From: DATAFO01 sp046728935
GTDB lineage: Bacteria > Actinomycetota > Thermoleophilia > Solirubrobacterales > 70-9
Assembly (NCBI GenBank): GCA_046728935.1
Contig: JBKPFS010000143.1
Span: 1 to 9,800, forward strand
DNA: 9,800 bases
Reading direction: 5' to 3'
Part shown: positions 1-5,156 of the stretch, one piece after another
How the letters are laid out: every line of letters begins with the position of its first letter
Position numbering within the stretch: the stretch's first letter is position 1
The notes under the pieces: model-generated
The model's database searches: none
What the model saw: the letters and a program-made list of their open reading frames with translations, nothing else
What the model was told of the DNA's origin: nothing
Program-made: the position numbers and the translations under genes

Positions 1-62
1 AATGGGCACCAGCGCCGATTTTGAGCCTTCAGACGCGACCGCTGATCGATCTGTCGAAAACG

Positions 63-83
63 AAAACCCCGCCGATAGCGGGG
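63..83 (-). terminator. Intrinsic terminator of tRNA-Val
   Basis: Read on the minus strand, a six-pair GC stem (CCCCGC / GCGGGG) with a five-base loop is followed directly by TTTT and, two bases later, another TTTT. It begins 11 bases after the 3' end of the tRNA, the expected place for a rho-independent terminator of a single tRNA transcript. Confidence 0.8.
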
Positions 84-93
84 CTTTCTCCGA

Positions 94-165
94 TGGGCGC
101 GGCTGGTTTCGAACCAGCGACCTCTCGCGTGTGAAGCGAGCGCTCTCCCACTGAGCTACGCGCCC
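94..165 (-). tRNA. tRNA-Val (anticodon CAC)
   Basis: On the minus strand all four arms pair perfectly. The acceptor is GGGCGCG with CGCGCCC plus discriminator A, the D-stem is GCTC/GAGC, the anticodon stem is CTCGC/GCGAG around the loop TTCACAC, and the T-arm is GCTGG-TTCGAAA-CCAGC. The anticodon CAC reads the valine codon GTG. The gene is 72 nt and its CCA end is not encoded, since the next bases are TCG. A terminator follows. Its first 42 nt recur exactly at 9035-9076, so this intact copy may be a reconstruction with a native 3' half (94-123) and a 5' half and promoter brought by an inserted element. Confidence 0.97.
124..165. repeat. 42-bp direct repeat, left copy (putative att site)
   Basis: This stretch is identical, base for base, to 9035-9076 and in the same orientation. 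It covers the 5' half of tRNA-Val from its first base to the last base of the anticodon stem. The flanks differ at once on both sides (T at 123 against G at 9034; T at 166 against G at 9077). Exact tRNA-part repeats about 9 kb apart are typical of attachment sites left by site-specific integration. Confidence 0.75.
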
Positions 166-173
166 TCGGGATC

Positions 174-205
174 AGTCTATGACGCCTGACCCAGGCGTGG
201 GTCAA
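174..205 (-). promoter_or_regulatory. Candidate promoter of tRNA-Val with palindrome in spacer
   Basis: On the minus strand TTGACC (200-205) and TAGACT (174-179) lie 20 bases apart, and the -10 box is 8 bases before the tRNA. The spacer is long, so this is a weak match. A palindrome, CGCCTG-ACC-CAGGCG (183-197), fills the spacer and could be an operator or chance. In the island model this promoter belongs to the element, not to the original tRNA locus. Confidence 0.35.
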
Positions 206-271
206 TCAAATATCGGTCGGTCGCCGGGTGGCTCCACGCGAGAAAAATTCCGAACCCGGGCTCCTGGCGCC

Positions 272-673
272 CTACTCCGACAGACCGGCGGCTTTGAGCG
301 CCTGCGCACGGTCGGTGAAAGTCCTGACCTCGATGCCCTTCCCCCCGCGCGCCTTGATCAGCCAAAGCCCACTCGGCCTCGATCTCTGTTCCGAACTCCT
401 CGCTTCGGGCTATCACCCGAACGACCGAGATCACCTGCTCCTCGTCGACATCAATGACGTCGACGGGTCGACTCTGACCTCAGGGAACACCTCGCCCAGA
501 CGATCGAGGTATTCACGCCCCCCGGCATGGCCACGGTAGTTCCCGGGTTCCATCGATTCCCGGGGTGGGTGCCACTCGACTTCCGGATCGAGGAAGGGAA
601 GGATCGCCTCGGCTCCGCCCTCATTCCAGGCACGGGAGGCTCGCCATGCAAGCTCGACGTTCTCCCGCGACAT
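272..673 (-). pseudogene. SnoaL-like (NTF2 fold) protein, frameshifted
   Basis: The reading starts MSRENVELAWRASRAWNEGG and ends KAAGLSE, the same ends as the intact neighbours at 1316-1720 and 1724-2125. The middle sits in another frame. The first shift is near 465, after EVFPEVRVD. The second is near 372, after EIEAEWA, where the original frame returns as LIKARGGKGIEVRTFTDR. The 402-base span is a multiple of three, so the two indels compensate; reading straight through hits a stop at 431. The intact protein would have about 133 residues, normal for the family. SnoaL-like proteins are small cone-shaped alpha+beta barrels, often of unknown substrate. Its GGAG ribosome site sits in the end of the preceding ORF. 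Two sequencing errors are possible but would have to balance. Confidence 0.7.
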
Positions 674-676
674 CGC

Positions 677-919
677 CTACTCCCCGGTCTGGTCGCCGGG
701 TGCGTCGTCGACCAGCCGGCCACGGCGACGCACCGAGATCCGCCGTCTAGCTGTGTCGAGATAGGCCTCGCTCGCGGCCGCATCCTGCGCGTCACTCAGC
801 TTGTCGCCGACATACGCGAGAAGCTCCACCAGAGCGACACCGAGTTCTTGGCGTCGTCGATAGGCGGCTGCGACGAGAGCCGCCATCGCGAGCGCAAGCA
901 TGAGCCTCGGAGGCGACAT
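677..919 (-). pseudogene. Fragment resembling contractile-injection baseplate J protein
   Basis: This is an 80-residue ORF. Residues about 24-72 read RQELGVALVELLAYVGDKLS, then AQDAAASEAYLDTARRRISV and RRRGRLVDD. The pattern of L-ELLAYVGD-LS--QDA-A-EAYL-TAR-R-SVRR--RLVD is the one I associate with putative baseplate assembly (gpJ-like) proteins of phage-like extracellular contractile injection systems. Those proteins are several hundred residues long, so only a small piece is present. No sheath, tube or spike gene is nearby. The ORF begins at an ATGTCG nine bases after the GAGATACTG motif also used by a SnoaL copy, and ends GGG-GAG-TAG three bases before the next SnoaL start. It thus occupies a SnoaL slot in the array. 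Whether it is translated is unknown. Family recognition is from memory. Confidence 0.5.
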
Positions 920-928
920 CGCCTGCCC

Positions 929-959
929 AGTATCTCGCGCCCCCGGGGTGGGGAGGGAA
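929..959 (-). promoter_or_regulatory. Leaderless-type promoter, copy B
   Basis: On the minus strand GCGAGATACTG places a -10-like GATACT (929-934) nine bases before the ATG at 919, so transcription would begin at or near the start codon. Upstream, TTCCCT (954-959) is a poor -35 at 19 bases. About 50 bases are recognisably similar to the promoter at 3847-3874, with the same nine-base spacing. Confidence 0.45.
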
Positions 960-962
960 CCC

Positions 963-1100
963 ATGAGCGATCGACCGACCGCCGGGCTGGGCGATGGCGA
1001 AAACGGGGCCGCGGTCTCTCCCTTCAGCCAGCCCGTCCAGCGGGCGGACTTCAAGGACCGCCGCGCTGGCTCGGGCCGAGCTGTCGAAGCGGACAGGTAG
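963..1100 (+). CDS. Small hypothetical protein (45 aa)
   Basis: A 45-codon ORF starts at ATG 963, preceded by the purine-rich site GGAGGG (952-957) with five bases of spacing, a good ribosome-binding site. It begins MSDRPTAGLGDGENG and ends GRAVEADR. The product is hydrophilic, rich in Gly, Ala, Arg and Asp, with no signal peptide, membrane segment or metal motif that I can see, and I recognise no family. The stop is 28 bases before the start of the zinc-ribbon gene at 1129, so the two may form a small operon divergent from the SnoaL slot at 677-919. The case rests on the ribosome site and the spacing; a chance ORF is quite possible in DNA of this GC content. Confidence 0.35.
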   Translation: MSDRPTAGLGDGENGAAVSPFSQPVQRADFKDRRAGSGRAVEADR

Positions 1101-1128
1101 GGTGGGCTGGACCGTGGAGGCCGTGGCG

Positions 1129-1327
1129 ATGATCGGCTCAATGGTGATCTGCTTTGTCGCCTGCCTGACCCTTTGTCGCCTGCCTGACCCTGATGTTGAC
1201 CATCAAGAACGAGTGCCCAAGGTGCCGCAGGAAGGTCGACCGTTGGGTAAGGGCCTGCCCGTTATGCGCCGAGCCCAAGTGGTATCTCCCCCATTTCTGG
1301 ACCCGCGTGAGCGCCCTACTCTGCTAG
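1129..1327 (+). pseudogene. Membrane-anchored zinc-ribbon protein broken by 19-bp duplication
   Basis: From ATG 1129 (site GGAGG at 1116-1120, eight bases away) the frame reads MIGSMVICFVACLT, then runs into a second copy of a 19-bp unit (1171-1189) that shifts the frame. Removing one copy gives a continuous 59-residue protein: a hydrophobic segment MIGSMVICFVACLTLMLTI at the N-terminus, then IKNECPRCRRKVDRW and VRACPLCAEPKWYLPHF. The four cysteines form CxxC-x10-CxxC, the layout of a zinc ribbon. The second part is still open from ATG 1193 as a 44-residue ORF without a clear ribosome site. The last 12 bases overlap the end of the convergent SnoaL gene. Function is unknown; membrane-tethered zinc ribbons often sense or scaffold. 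Confidence 0.55.
1152..1189. repeat. 19-bp perfect tandem duplication
   Basis: The 19-mer CTTTGTCGCCTGCCTGACC occurs twice head to tail, at 1152-1170 and 1171-1189. Nineteen is not a multiple of three, so the duplication shifts the frame of the surrounding zinc-ribbon gene. Slipped-strand replication or misassembly could create or remove one copy. Confidence 0.95.
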
Positions 1328-1720
1328 CCCGGCGGCTTCGAGGGCTTCGGCTCGGTTATCGAAAGATCGAAAACGAATGACCGTGCCATCACGCAAGTCC
1401 ACGAGGTGTACGAATGGAGCCTCCAGTTCGAGGCCCTGACGTGCCTTCGTATGGAAGCGGACGAAAGCCACGACGAGATCACCCGCTGCCCGCGTCCCTT
1501 CGATCTCGATGTGGAGTTCCGCCCACGGTTCGATGATCAGCCGCCAGAACTCGCGGACGCCGTCGTGTCCGTGGTAGGTCCCTTCGGTACCGGGGAAGCG
1601 CGTCGTCCCGAACATCGTCCACTCGATTTCGGGATCGGCCAGCGCGATCACGGCGTCGAAATCCCGTCGGTTCCAGGCGTCGTAGGCACGGCGAACCGTT
1701 TCCACGTTCTCCTGCGACAT
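1316..1720 (-). CDS. SnoaL-like (NTF2 fold) domain protein
   Basis: The 134-residue protein begins MSQENVETVRRAYDAWNRRD and ends NRAEALEAAGLAE. The first helix with AYDAWNRRDFDAV, the loop ADPEIEW, the GHDGVREFW helix and the alternating beta strands ending in the valine-rich stretch DLVVAFVRFHTKARQG are those of SnoaL-like/NTF2-fold proteins. The family includes polyketide cyclases, ketosteroid isomerase relatives and many uncharacterised stress or binding proteins; I cannot choose a substrate. It is soluble, without signal peptide. The start lies three bases after the stop of the upstream SnoaL gene (1724-2125); the site GGAG lies in that gene's last codons, so translation is probably coupled. 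Its 3' end overlaps the convergent zinc-ribbon gene by 12 bases. Confidence 0.85.
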   Translation of the reverse strand: MSQENVETVRRAYDAWNRRDFDAVIALADPEIEWTMFGTTRFPGTEGTYHGHDGVREFWRLIIEPWAELHIEIEGTRAAGDLVVAFVRFHTKARQGLELEAPFVHLVDLRDGTVIRFRSFDNRAEALEAAGLAE

Positions 1721-1723
1721 CGC

Positions 1724-2125
1724 CTACTCCGCTAGCCCGGCAGCTTTGAGGGCCTGTTCCTCGCGGGCGTAGATGTCCAGCCGGGTGACCTTCTGGCCGC
1801 GGAGCGTGTGTACAAACCAAAAGTCGGCCTCGATTGGAACGCCGCTCTCGCTGCCGACGGCGCGCTGATGGAGGCGGGCGATGACCTGGGTGTCGTTGGC
1901 GTCGATCAATTCCTCGACGGCGAGCGTGAACTCGTCGAAGTCCTCGATCCAGCTGGCAAACCCCTGCAGGAATCCCTCCCGCCCGTGCCAGCTTCCCGCA
2001 TCCGGCTGGGGGGCGGCGCGGTGCGTGATCAGCTCTGGGTCGGCTGCCGCGAGCATTCCCGTGAGGTCCCCACGCTCGTAGGCCTCATATCCCTGGCGAA
2101 CGATCTCCACGTTCTCCTGCGACAT
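1724..2125 (-). CDS. SnoaL-like (NTF2 fold) domain protein
   Basis: The 133-residue protein begins MSQENVEIVRQGYEAYERGD and ends EEQALKAAGLAE. It has the family layout: helix with GYEAYERGDLTGML, the loop AADPELITHR, the GREGFLQGFASW helix and a final antiparallel sheet. It is a diverged paralogue of the next gene and is followed by it after three bases, making a coupled pair. Upstream, AGGAG (2131-2135) lies five bases from the ATG and overlaps the stop codon of the IS110 transposase, whose reading ends eight bases before this start. This pair may therefore now depend on transcription through the insertion. Its former promoter is probably the motif at 3475-3480. Substrate and role are unknown. 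Confidence 0.85.
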   Translation of the reverse strand: MSQENVEIVRQGYEAYERGDLTGMLAAADPELITHRAAPQPDAGSWHGREGFLQGFASWIEDFDEFTLAVEELIDANDTQVIARLHQRAVGSESGVPIEADFWFVHTLRGQKVTRLDIYAREEQALKAAGLAE

Positions 2126-2133
2126 CGTTGCTC

Positions 2134-3222
2134 CTATGTCAACGCCAACGCCGGAGTTGGCATCTCAATCTCTTGCAAATTGGGAGAGATAGAGATCATT
2201 CTCTCGGAGGAGGAAGCACGGAGCCTGCGCCAGACGGCTCGGGCGATGTGGCGCTTCAGGCACCGCAGGGCCTCCCTGCGGCTCTTGCCCTCCGCCCGCT
2301 TGTGTTCGAGGTAGGTTCGCGCCGGCGGGTGCAGGCGGGCCTGGGTGACGGCGATCCGGTGCAGGACCAGGTTCAGCTGGCGGTTGCCCTTGCGGTTCAG
2401 GCGATGGCGCTGCTGGCGACCGGAGGAGGCGTCCAGGGGCGCCGCTCCGGCGAGCATCGCCAGCTTGGCGTCGGAGGCAAACCGCTGCACCCCGGCCACC
2501 TCGGCGATCAGCTTGGCGGCGGAAAGCGTGCCGCACCCCGGTAGCTCAAGCAGCTCGGGTGCGCGGGCGCGGACGAGGGCTGAGAGCTCATCCTCGGCCG
2601 CCTTGATCTCCCTTGCCAAGGAGCGCAGGCGGCGAAGCTGGCAACGGGCGATCCTCACCCGGGAGGTCTGCTCCAGCCGCGCCAGCCGCCTCGCGAGCCG
2701 CTCCATCCAGGCGCTGCGACCGAGACGTCCCCGGGGCACCTCAAGCGTCGGATCGACGTCGTGAAGGTGCCAGCGCAGGCGGTTGACGATCCGGTTTGCC
2801 TCGCCGACGAGGTCGTCGCGGTGGTCCGCCAGGAGCTTCACCTCAAGCTCCGCGCCGGCGAGGCGGGCCTCCGGGAGCCCCGGCTCGCGCAGCGCCGCGC
2901 GGGCAACCGCGAGGGCGTCGATCGCGTCGGACTTGCCATAGCTGCGGGAGCTGCGGCGGTTCTGGCCCATGAGCTTCGGGGCCACCCGGACGACGCGCTC
3001 GCCGTGGCCGATCAGAAAGCGCTCCAGAGAGCCGGAGACATGGCGGCAGTCCTCGAGCGCGAACAGGCGCTCGGGGTCCAGTTCTCGAGCCCAGTGAAGG
3101 AGCTCCTCATGGCCTGGCTGGCGGGCGTCCACCGTGAGCTCGCCTCGGTGCTCACCGGTGGCCTGGGTCACCGCGACGGCGGTGTGGGTTCGCTTGTGCG
3201 GGTCGATCCCGATTACGATCAT
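2134..3222 (-). CDS. IS110-family transposase (DEDD recombinase)
   Basis: The 362-residue protein starts at ATG 3222 (MIVIGIDPHKRTHTAVAV), preceded by AAAGGGGA at suitable spacing; a longer reading from 3297 adds 25 residues of low-complexity sequence and is less likely. The N-terminal RuvC-like domain shows candidate acidic residues D7 (IGIDPHK), E57 (FALEDCRH), D99 and D102 (GKSDAIDALAVARA). A coiled, Arg-rich middle follows, then the transposase domain with the helix-hairpin-like LPGCGTLSAAKLIAEV (about 227-242) and the serine motif DASSGRQQRHRLNRKGNRQL with Ser267 as probable nucleophile. Both domains and the length are complete, so the protein may be active. IS110 enzymes move a circular intermediate with a guide (bridge) RNA. 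The C-terminal tail (PTPALALT) reaches the element edge and its stop overlaps the ribosome site of the next gene. Confidence 0.93.
   Translation of the reverse strand: MIVIGIDPHKRTHTAVAVTQATGEHRGELTVDARQPGHEELLHWARELDPERLFALEDCRHVSGSLERFLIGHGERVVRVAPKLMGQNRRSSRSYGKSDAIDALAVARAALREPGLPEARLAGAELEVKLLADHRDDLVGEANRIVNRLRWHLHDVDPTLEVPRGRLGRSAWMERLARRLARLEQTSRVRIARCQLRRLRSLAREIKAAEDELSALVRARAPELLELPGCGTLSAAKLIAEVAGVQRFASDAKLAMLAGAAPLDASSGRQQRHRLNRKGNRQLNLVLHRIAVTQARLHPPARTYLEHKRAEGKSRREALRCLKRHIARAVWRRLRASSSERMISISPNLQEIEMPTPALALT
2144..2161. repeat. Subterminal inverted repeat in IS110 end
   Basis: GCCAAC (2144-2149) and GTTGGC (2156-2161) are perfect inverted arms around the loop GCCGGA. The hairpin lies in the last codons of the transposase, some 17 bases from the presumed element end. 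It could act in end recognition or attenuate read-through; chance is possible. Confidence 0.35.
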
Positions 3223-3473
3223 CCGGTCCCCTTTCGGTTGTAGTGGCAGAAGGGCGGACCGCCGGCGGACATGCCTTGGTGGGGGCTTCAATGCCAAGCT
3301 CCTATCGGGTCACGCTGGCGTTCCTCGGTGGGCGACGGGCGACAGAACGATGTCCGGTCAGCCCGCAGGCGACAGCGCAGTATCGGGTCAGCCCGTCGCC
3401 GCGCCGAGGCTATGCCGGACGGTCGACGTCATCCGCCGCGTCCGTGGAGAACGACCCTGCCACCAAGCCCGCG
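3223..3473 (-). ncRNA. Candidate IS110 bridge-RNA region
   Basis: This stretch of about 250 bases between the transposase start and the presumed element end has no convincing gene. In many IS110 elements the bridge RNA is encoded upstream of the transposase. Here the motif TATCGGGTCA occurs at 3303-3312 and 3381-3390, with a variant TGTCCGGTCA at 3351-3360. The latter two are each followed by GCCCG, and CGGG-TCAG-CCCG (3384-3395) can fold into a hairpin. Repeated short motifs in loops would fit target- and donor-binding loops, but I have not folded the RNA. This is inference from position plus repeats. Confidence 0.4.
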
Positions 3474-3474
3474 C

Positions 3475-3480
3475 AGTATC
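3475..3480 (-). promoter_or_regulatory. Orphaned -10-like motif, copy C
   Basis: On the minus strand GCGAGATACTGCG repeats the motif of 929-934 and 3847-3852. No SnoaL start follows: the expected ATG position runs into the presumed IS110 end. It may be the former promoter of the SnoaL pair at 1316-2125, or may now drive the transposase or bridge RNA. No good -35 is seen. Confidence 0.35.
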
Positions 3481-3531
3481 TCGCGCGAACTAAATCGCCA
3501 TCGGCTAATGAGCATGCGGTCGGGGTCGGTC

Positions 3532-3837
3532 TTACCCCGCGAGCCCGGCGGCTTCGAGGGCTTCGACCTCCGTCGCACAGTTGCGCCACCAAACGCATTT
3601 TCCCTCGCGCCACCTCAGTGGCTGCCAGAAGGGATCGATGAGTTGCGCTCCGCTGCCAGCGCCATGGCCCCAACCCCGGATGTGGGCGAGGGTGACGTCG
3701 CCGAGGTCACGCAACTCCTCGATGTCGATCTTGTAGTCGGGGAAGACGCCGAGGAAGTTGTCCCACCACCGGCGCAGTCCCTCGTACCCCCTTGAAAGGC
3801 GCCCTCCATCGCAACCAGGCGTGTTCTCCTGCGACAT
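3532..3837 (-). pseudogene. SnoaL-like protein with internal deletion
   Basis: The 101-residue ORF is open throughout and has the standard start MSQEN and end VEALEAAGLAG, but about 30 residues are missing after MSQEN: the first helix and the DPEVEW-type loop of the relatives. After a short unrelated stretch (TPGCDGGRLS) the family pattern resumes at RGYEGLRRWWDNFLGVFPDY, then KIDIEELRDLGDVTLAHIRG and WREGKCVWWRNCATE. Loss of the first helix should prevent a normal NTF2-type barrel, so I call it a remnant, though it could still be made. It has the clearest leaderless promoter in the window, nine bases before its ATG. It ends with TAA instead of the GAGTAG junction of the other copies. Confidence 0.65.
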
Positions 3838-3846
3838 CGCCCACGC

Positions 3847-3874
3847 AGTATCTCGCCGTGGCCGGGTGGGGCAA
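3847..3874 (-). promoter_or_regulatory. Leaderless-type promoter, copy A
   Basis: On the minus strand TTGCCC (3869-3874) and GATACT (3847-3852) are separated by 16 bases, and the -10 box ends nine bases before the ATG at 3837. Transcription would start at or within a base or two of the start codon, giving a leaderless mRNA, common in actinobacteria. No ribosome-binding site is present, in agreement. Confidence 0.5.
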
Positions 3875-3948
3875 CCCCGAGCTATTGCGGGAAGCGGCTC
3901 GCGAACAGGGCGTATCGATGGCGCAGGCTGACCGCCGACTCGAACCTC

Positions 3949-4360
3949 CTAGTAGCTGATTTGCCGGGTGGTGGTGTCCTCGACGGTGTTGACCAGCGTC
4001 CCCCCAACGAAGGATTTCGGGCTCACCACACGGTGATCGATGTCAGCGTTCCGCTCGCGTCCTAGAACCGCCCGGTGCCACCGGTGACGGTCGTGACGAT
4101 CGTGGTCTCGTGGGGGGCGGTGGGATCGACGCCCATCGACTCCAACGCGAAGCTCCCGGTCAACTGATCCCCGTTCGCGGCCACGATTATTTGTGTGCCG
4201 CTGGCGAAGGTCTCTGGCGGAATGATCGCGGCAGTCCCTTCGAGGCCATTGGTGTACTTCCCGATATGGGCGGCCACGCCGGTGACGTCGGAGGTAAGCC
4301 CAGTCCCGCAAGCGTGAGGCTGACGATTCCCGAGATCGTGCCCCTAACGGGCCGATCGGT
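3949..4360 (-). pseudogene. Secreted barrel-type protein, broken (GGTGRF family)
   Basis: Joining frames gives RPVRGTISGIVSLTLAGLGL, then TSDVTGVAAHIGKYTNGLEG, VAANGDQLTGSFALE, VTTVTGGTGRF and, after damage, DASGTLTSITV and VSPKSFVGGTLVN ending TRQISY. The marks AAHIGKYT, AANGDQL, TGGTGRF-DASG and a final ISY are those of a family of small exported beta-barrel proteins of unknown function common in soil bacteria (recognised from memory). Damage is heavy: a frameshift near 4290, a nonsense TAG at 4062-4064 right after GTGRF and another frameshift near 4030. The signal peptide is absent, since the homology starts directly after the stop of the GST gene. It cannot make the normal product. Its upstream part was probably lost when the GST gene arrived or by deletion. 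Confidence 0.6.
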
Positions 4361-4366
4361 ACCCGG

Positions 4367-5131
4367 CTAGCGCCGCTCGTCGTGGAACATCGCGAGTGCG
4401 TGGGCCCCGGCAGGGTGTGCGCGGAGCTCCAGGACGACGGCGGCCATGGTCGCGGGCAGGACCTCGGGCTGTGGCAGCGGGACCCCGTACTCGGGCGGCA
4501 TCAGCACCGCCGCTGCGAGCGCGGCGAAGGTCAGATCGGCGGCCGTGAAGCTCTCTCCGCATAGATAGGGGCGCCCATCGCCGAGCCGCTGGGCGACGGC
4601 GTCGAAGACCGCGCGCACCTCGCCCTCGGACTGCGCTGCGGCGGCCGGCGTGACGCCGAGAAAGCGATCGATCCAACGCATGATCGCCGGGTAGGTCAGG
4701 CGTAACGCGCGGCGCTCCCAGTCGGGGACGCCGGTGCATCCGTAGGCCATCGCCAAGTCGCGACGTCCGCGTATGCCGTTGTACATCCACAGTCGCCCAT
4801 GCGGCCCCAGGCGTTGGTCGAAGTCGCGCTCAAGCGCCCGAACCTCTGCGGCAGGGTCGGGATCGTTCGGGTACAGGCGCCGGTCGGGCGGCGCGCGCGC
4901 GTCGGCCTCATCCACGATCTCGGCCGAGTCCGCCAGCACCCGATCGGCGCAAACGAGCACGGGGACAGTTGTCCCGCCACCTGAGCGACGCGCCGCCATG
5001 CGATGGATGAGCTGCAGATGCGCGCGCTCCCTGTAAGGGACGCCCGCTCGATCCAGGGCCCAGCGAGCCTTCTCGCAGTAGTGGCTGATCGGAATCGTGA
5101 TCAGGACGCACGGCGGTCCGTTCGCATTCAT
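4367..5131 (-). CDS. Glutathione S-transferase family protein
   Basis: The 254-residue protein starts at ATG 5131 (MNANGPPCVLITIPISHYCE); a longer start at 5179 would overlap the divergent cyclase start and adds no conserved sequence. Residues 8-75 form the thioredoxin-like GST domain: strand CVLITIP, active-site region S16-H-Y-C19-E-K-A-R23, cis-proline P57 in TTVPVLV, and the D68-S69-AEI motif that binds the gamma-glutamyl group of glutathione. An all-helical C-terminal domain follows (about 90-250) with YLCGESFTAADLTFAALAAA, the N-capping-box region of GST folds. Cytosolic; expected to conjugate or reduce electrophiles, but the substrate is unknown. Actinobacteria mostly use mycothiol, so the thiol used is open. 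It is divergent from the cyclase across 31 bases. No ribosome site is evident. Confidence 0.85.
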   Translation of the reverse strand: MNANGPPCVLITIPISHYCEKARWALDRAGVPYRERAHLQLIHRMAARRSGGGTTVPVLVCADRVLADSAEIVDEADARAPPDRRLYPNDPDPAAEVRALERDFDQRLGPHGRLWMYNGIRGRRDLAMAYGCTGVPDWERRALRLTYPAIMRWIDRFLGVTPAAAAQSEGEVRAVFDAVAQRLGDGRPYLCGESFTAADLTFAALAAAVLMPPEYGVPLPQPEVLPATMAAVVLELRAHPAGAHALAMFHDERR

Positions 5132-5156
5132 CGGAATGGATGATCCGAAATACACT
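5127..5156 (+). promoter_or_regulatory. Leaderless-type promoter of the cyclase gene
   Basis: TACACT (5151-5156) lies six bases before the ATG at 5163, the place of a -10 box for a transcript starting at the start codon. TTCATC (5127-5132), 18 bases upstream, is a weak -35 and overlaps the first codons of the divergent GST gene. No ribosome-binding site precedes the ATG. Confidence 0.5.

Larger units (their letters stand above)
2127..3473 (-). mobile_element. IS110-family insertion sequence (ends estimated)
   Basis: The element holds one transposase of the IS110 family and about 250 bases of non-coding DNA upstream of it. No terminal inverted repeats are seen, as usual in this family. The ends are inferred: the left end touches CGATGTCGCAGG, the start of a SnoaL gene, and the right end touches GAGATACTGCG, the motif that elsewhere lies nine bases before such a start. 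Joining these flanks restores the arrangement seen at 3835-3852. The resulting length of about 1.35 kb suits the family. Exact boundaries are uncertain by some tens of bases. Confidence 0.6.

Noticed and set aside
2..153. Plus-strand ORF reading through the tRNA (ending WFRTSDLSRVKRALSH)
   Set aside because: It is an antisense translation of tRNA-Val; this kind of spurious protein is common in databases.
527..1132. Plus-strand 201-aa ORF
   Set aside because: It is antisense to the SnoaL remnant and the baseplate-like fragment, with Arg/Pro-rich low-complexity composition and no motif.
2128..3243. Plus-strand ORFs opposite the IS110 transposase
   Set aside because: They are shadows of a clearly recognised transposase on the other strand.
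2127..3473. Search for terminal inverted repeats and target duplications of the IS
   Set aside because: None found; IS110 elements normally lack them, so absence is not evidence against the call.
3858..3959. Small plus-strand ORF from GTG 3858 (VAGWGNPELLREAAREQGVS)
   Set aside because: Looks mildly protein-like but is 33 codons, has no ribosome site and lies on the promoter of the opposite gene.
4344..4790. Minus-strand 148-aa ORF inside the GST gene
   Set aside because: Out-of-frame shadow of the GST coding sequence, Arg-rich, without motif.
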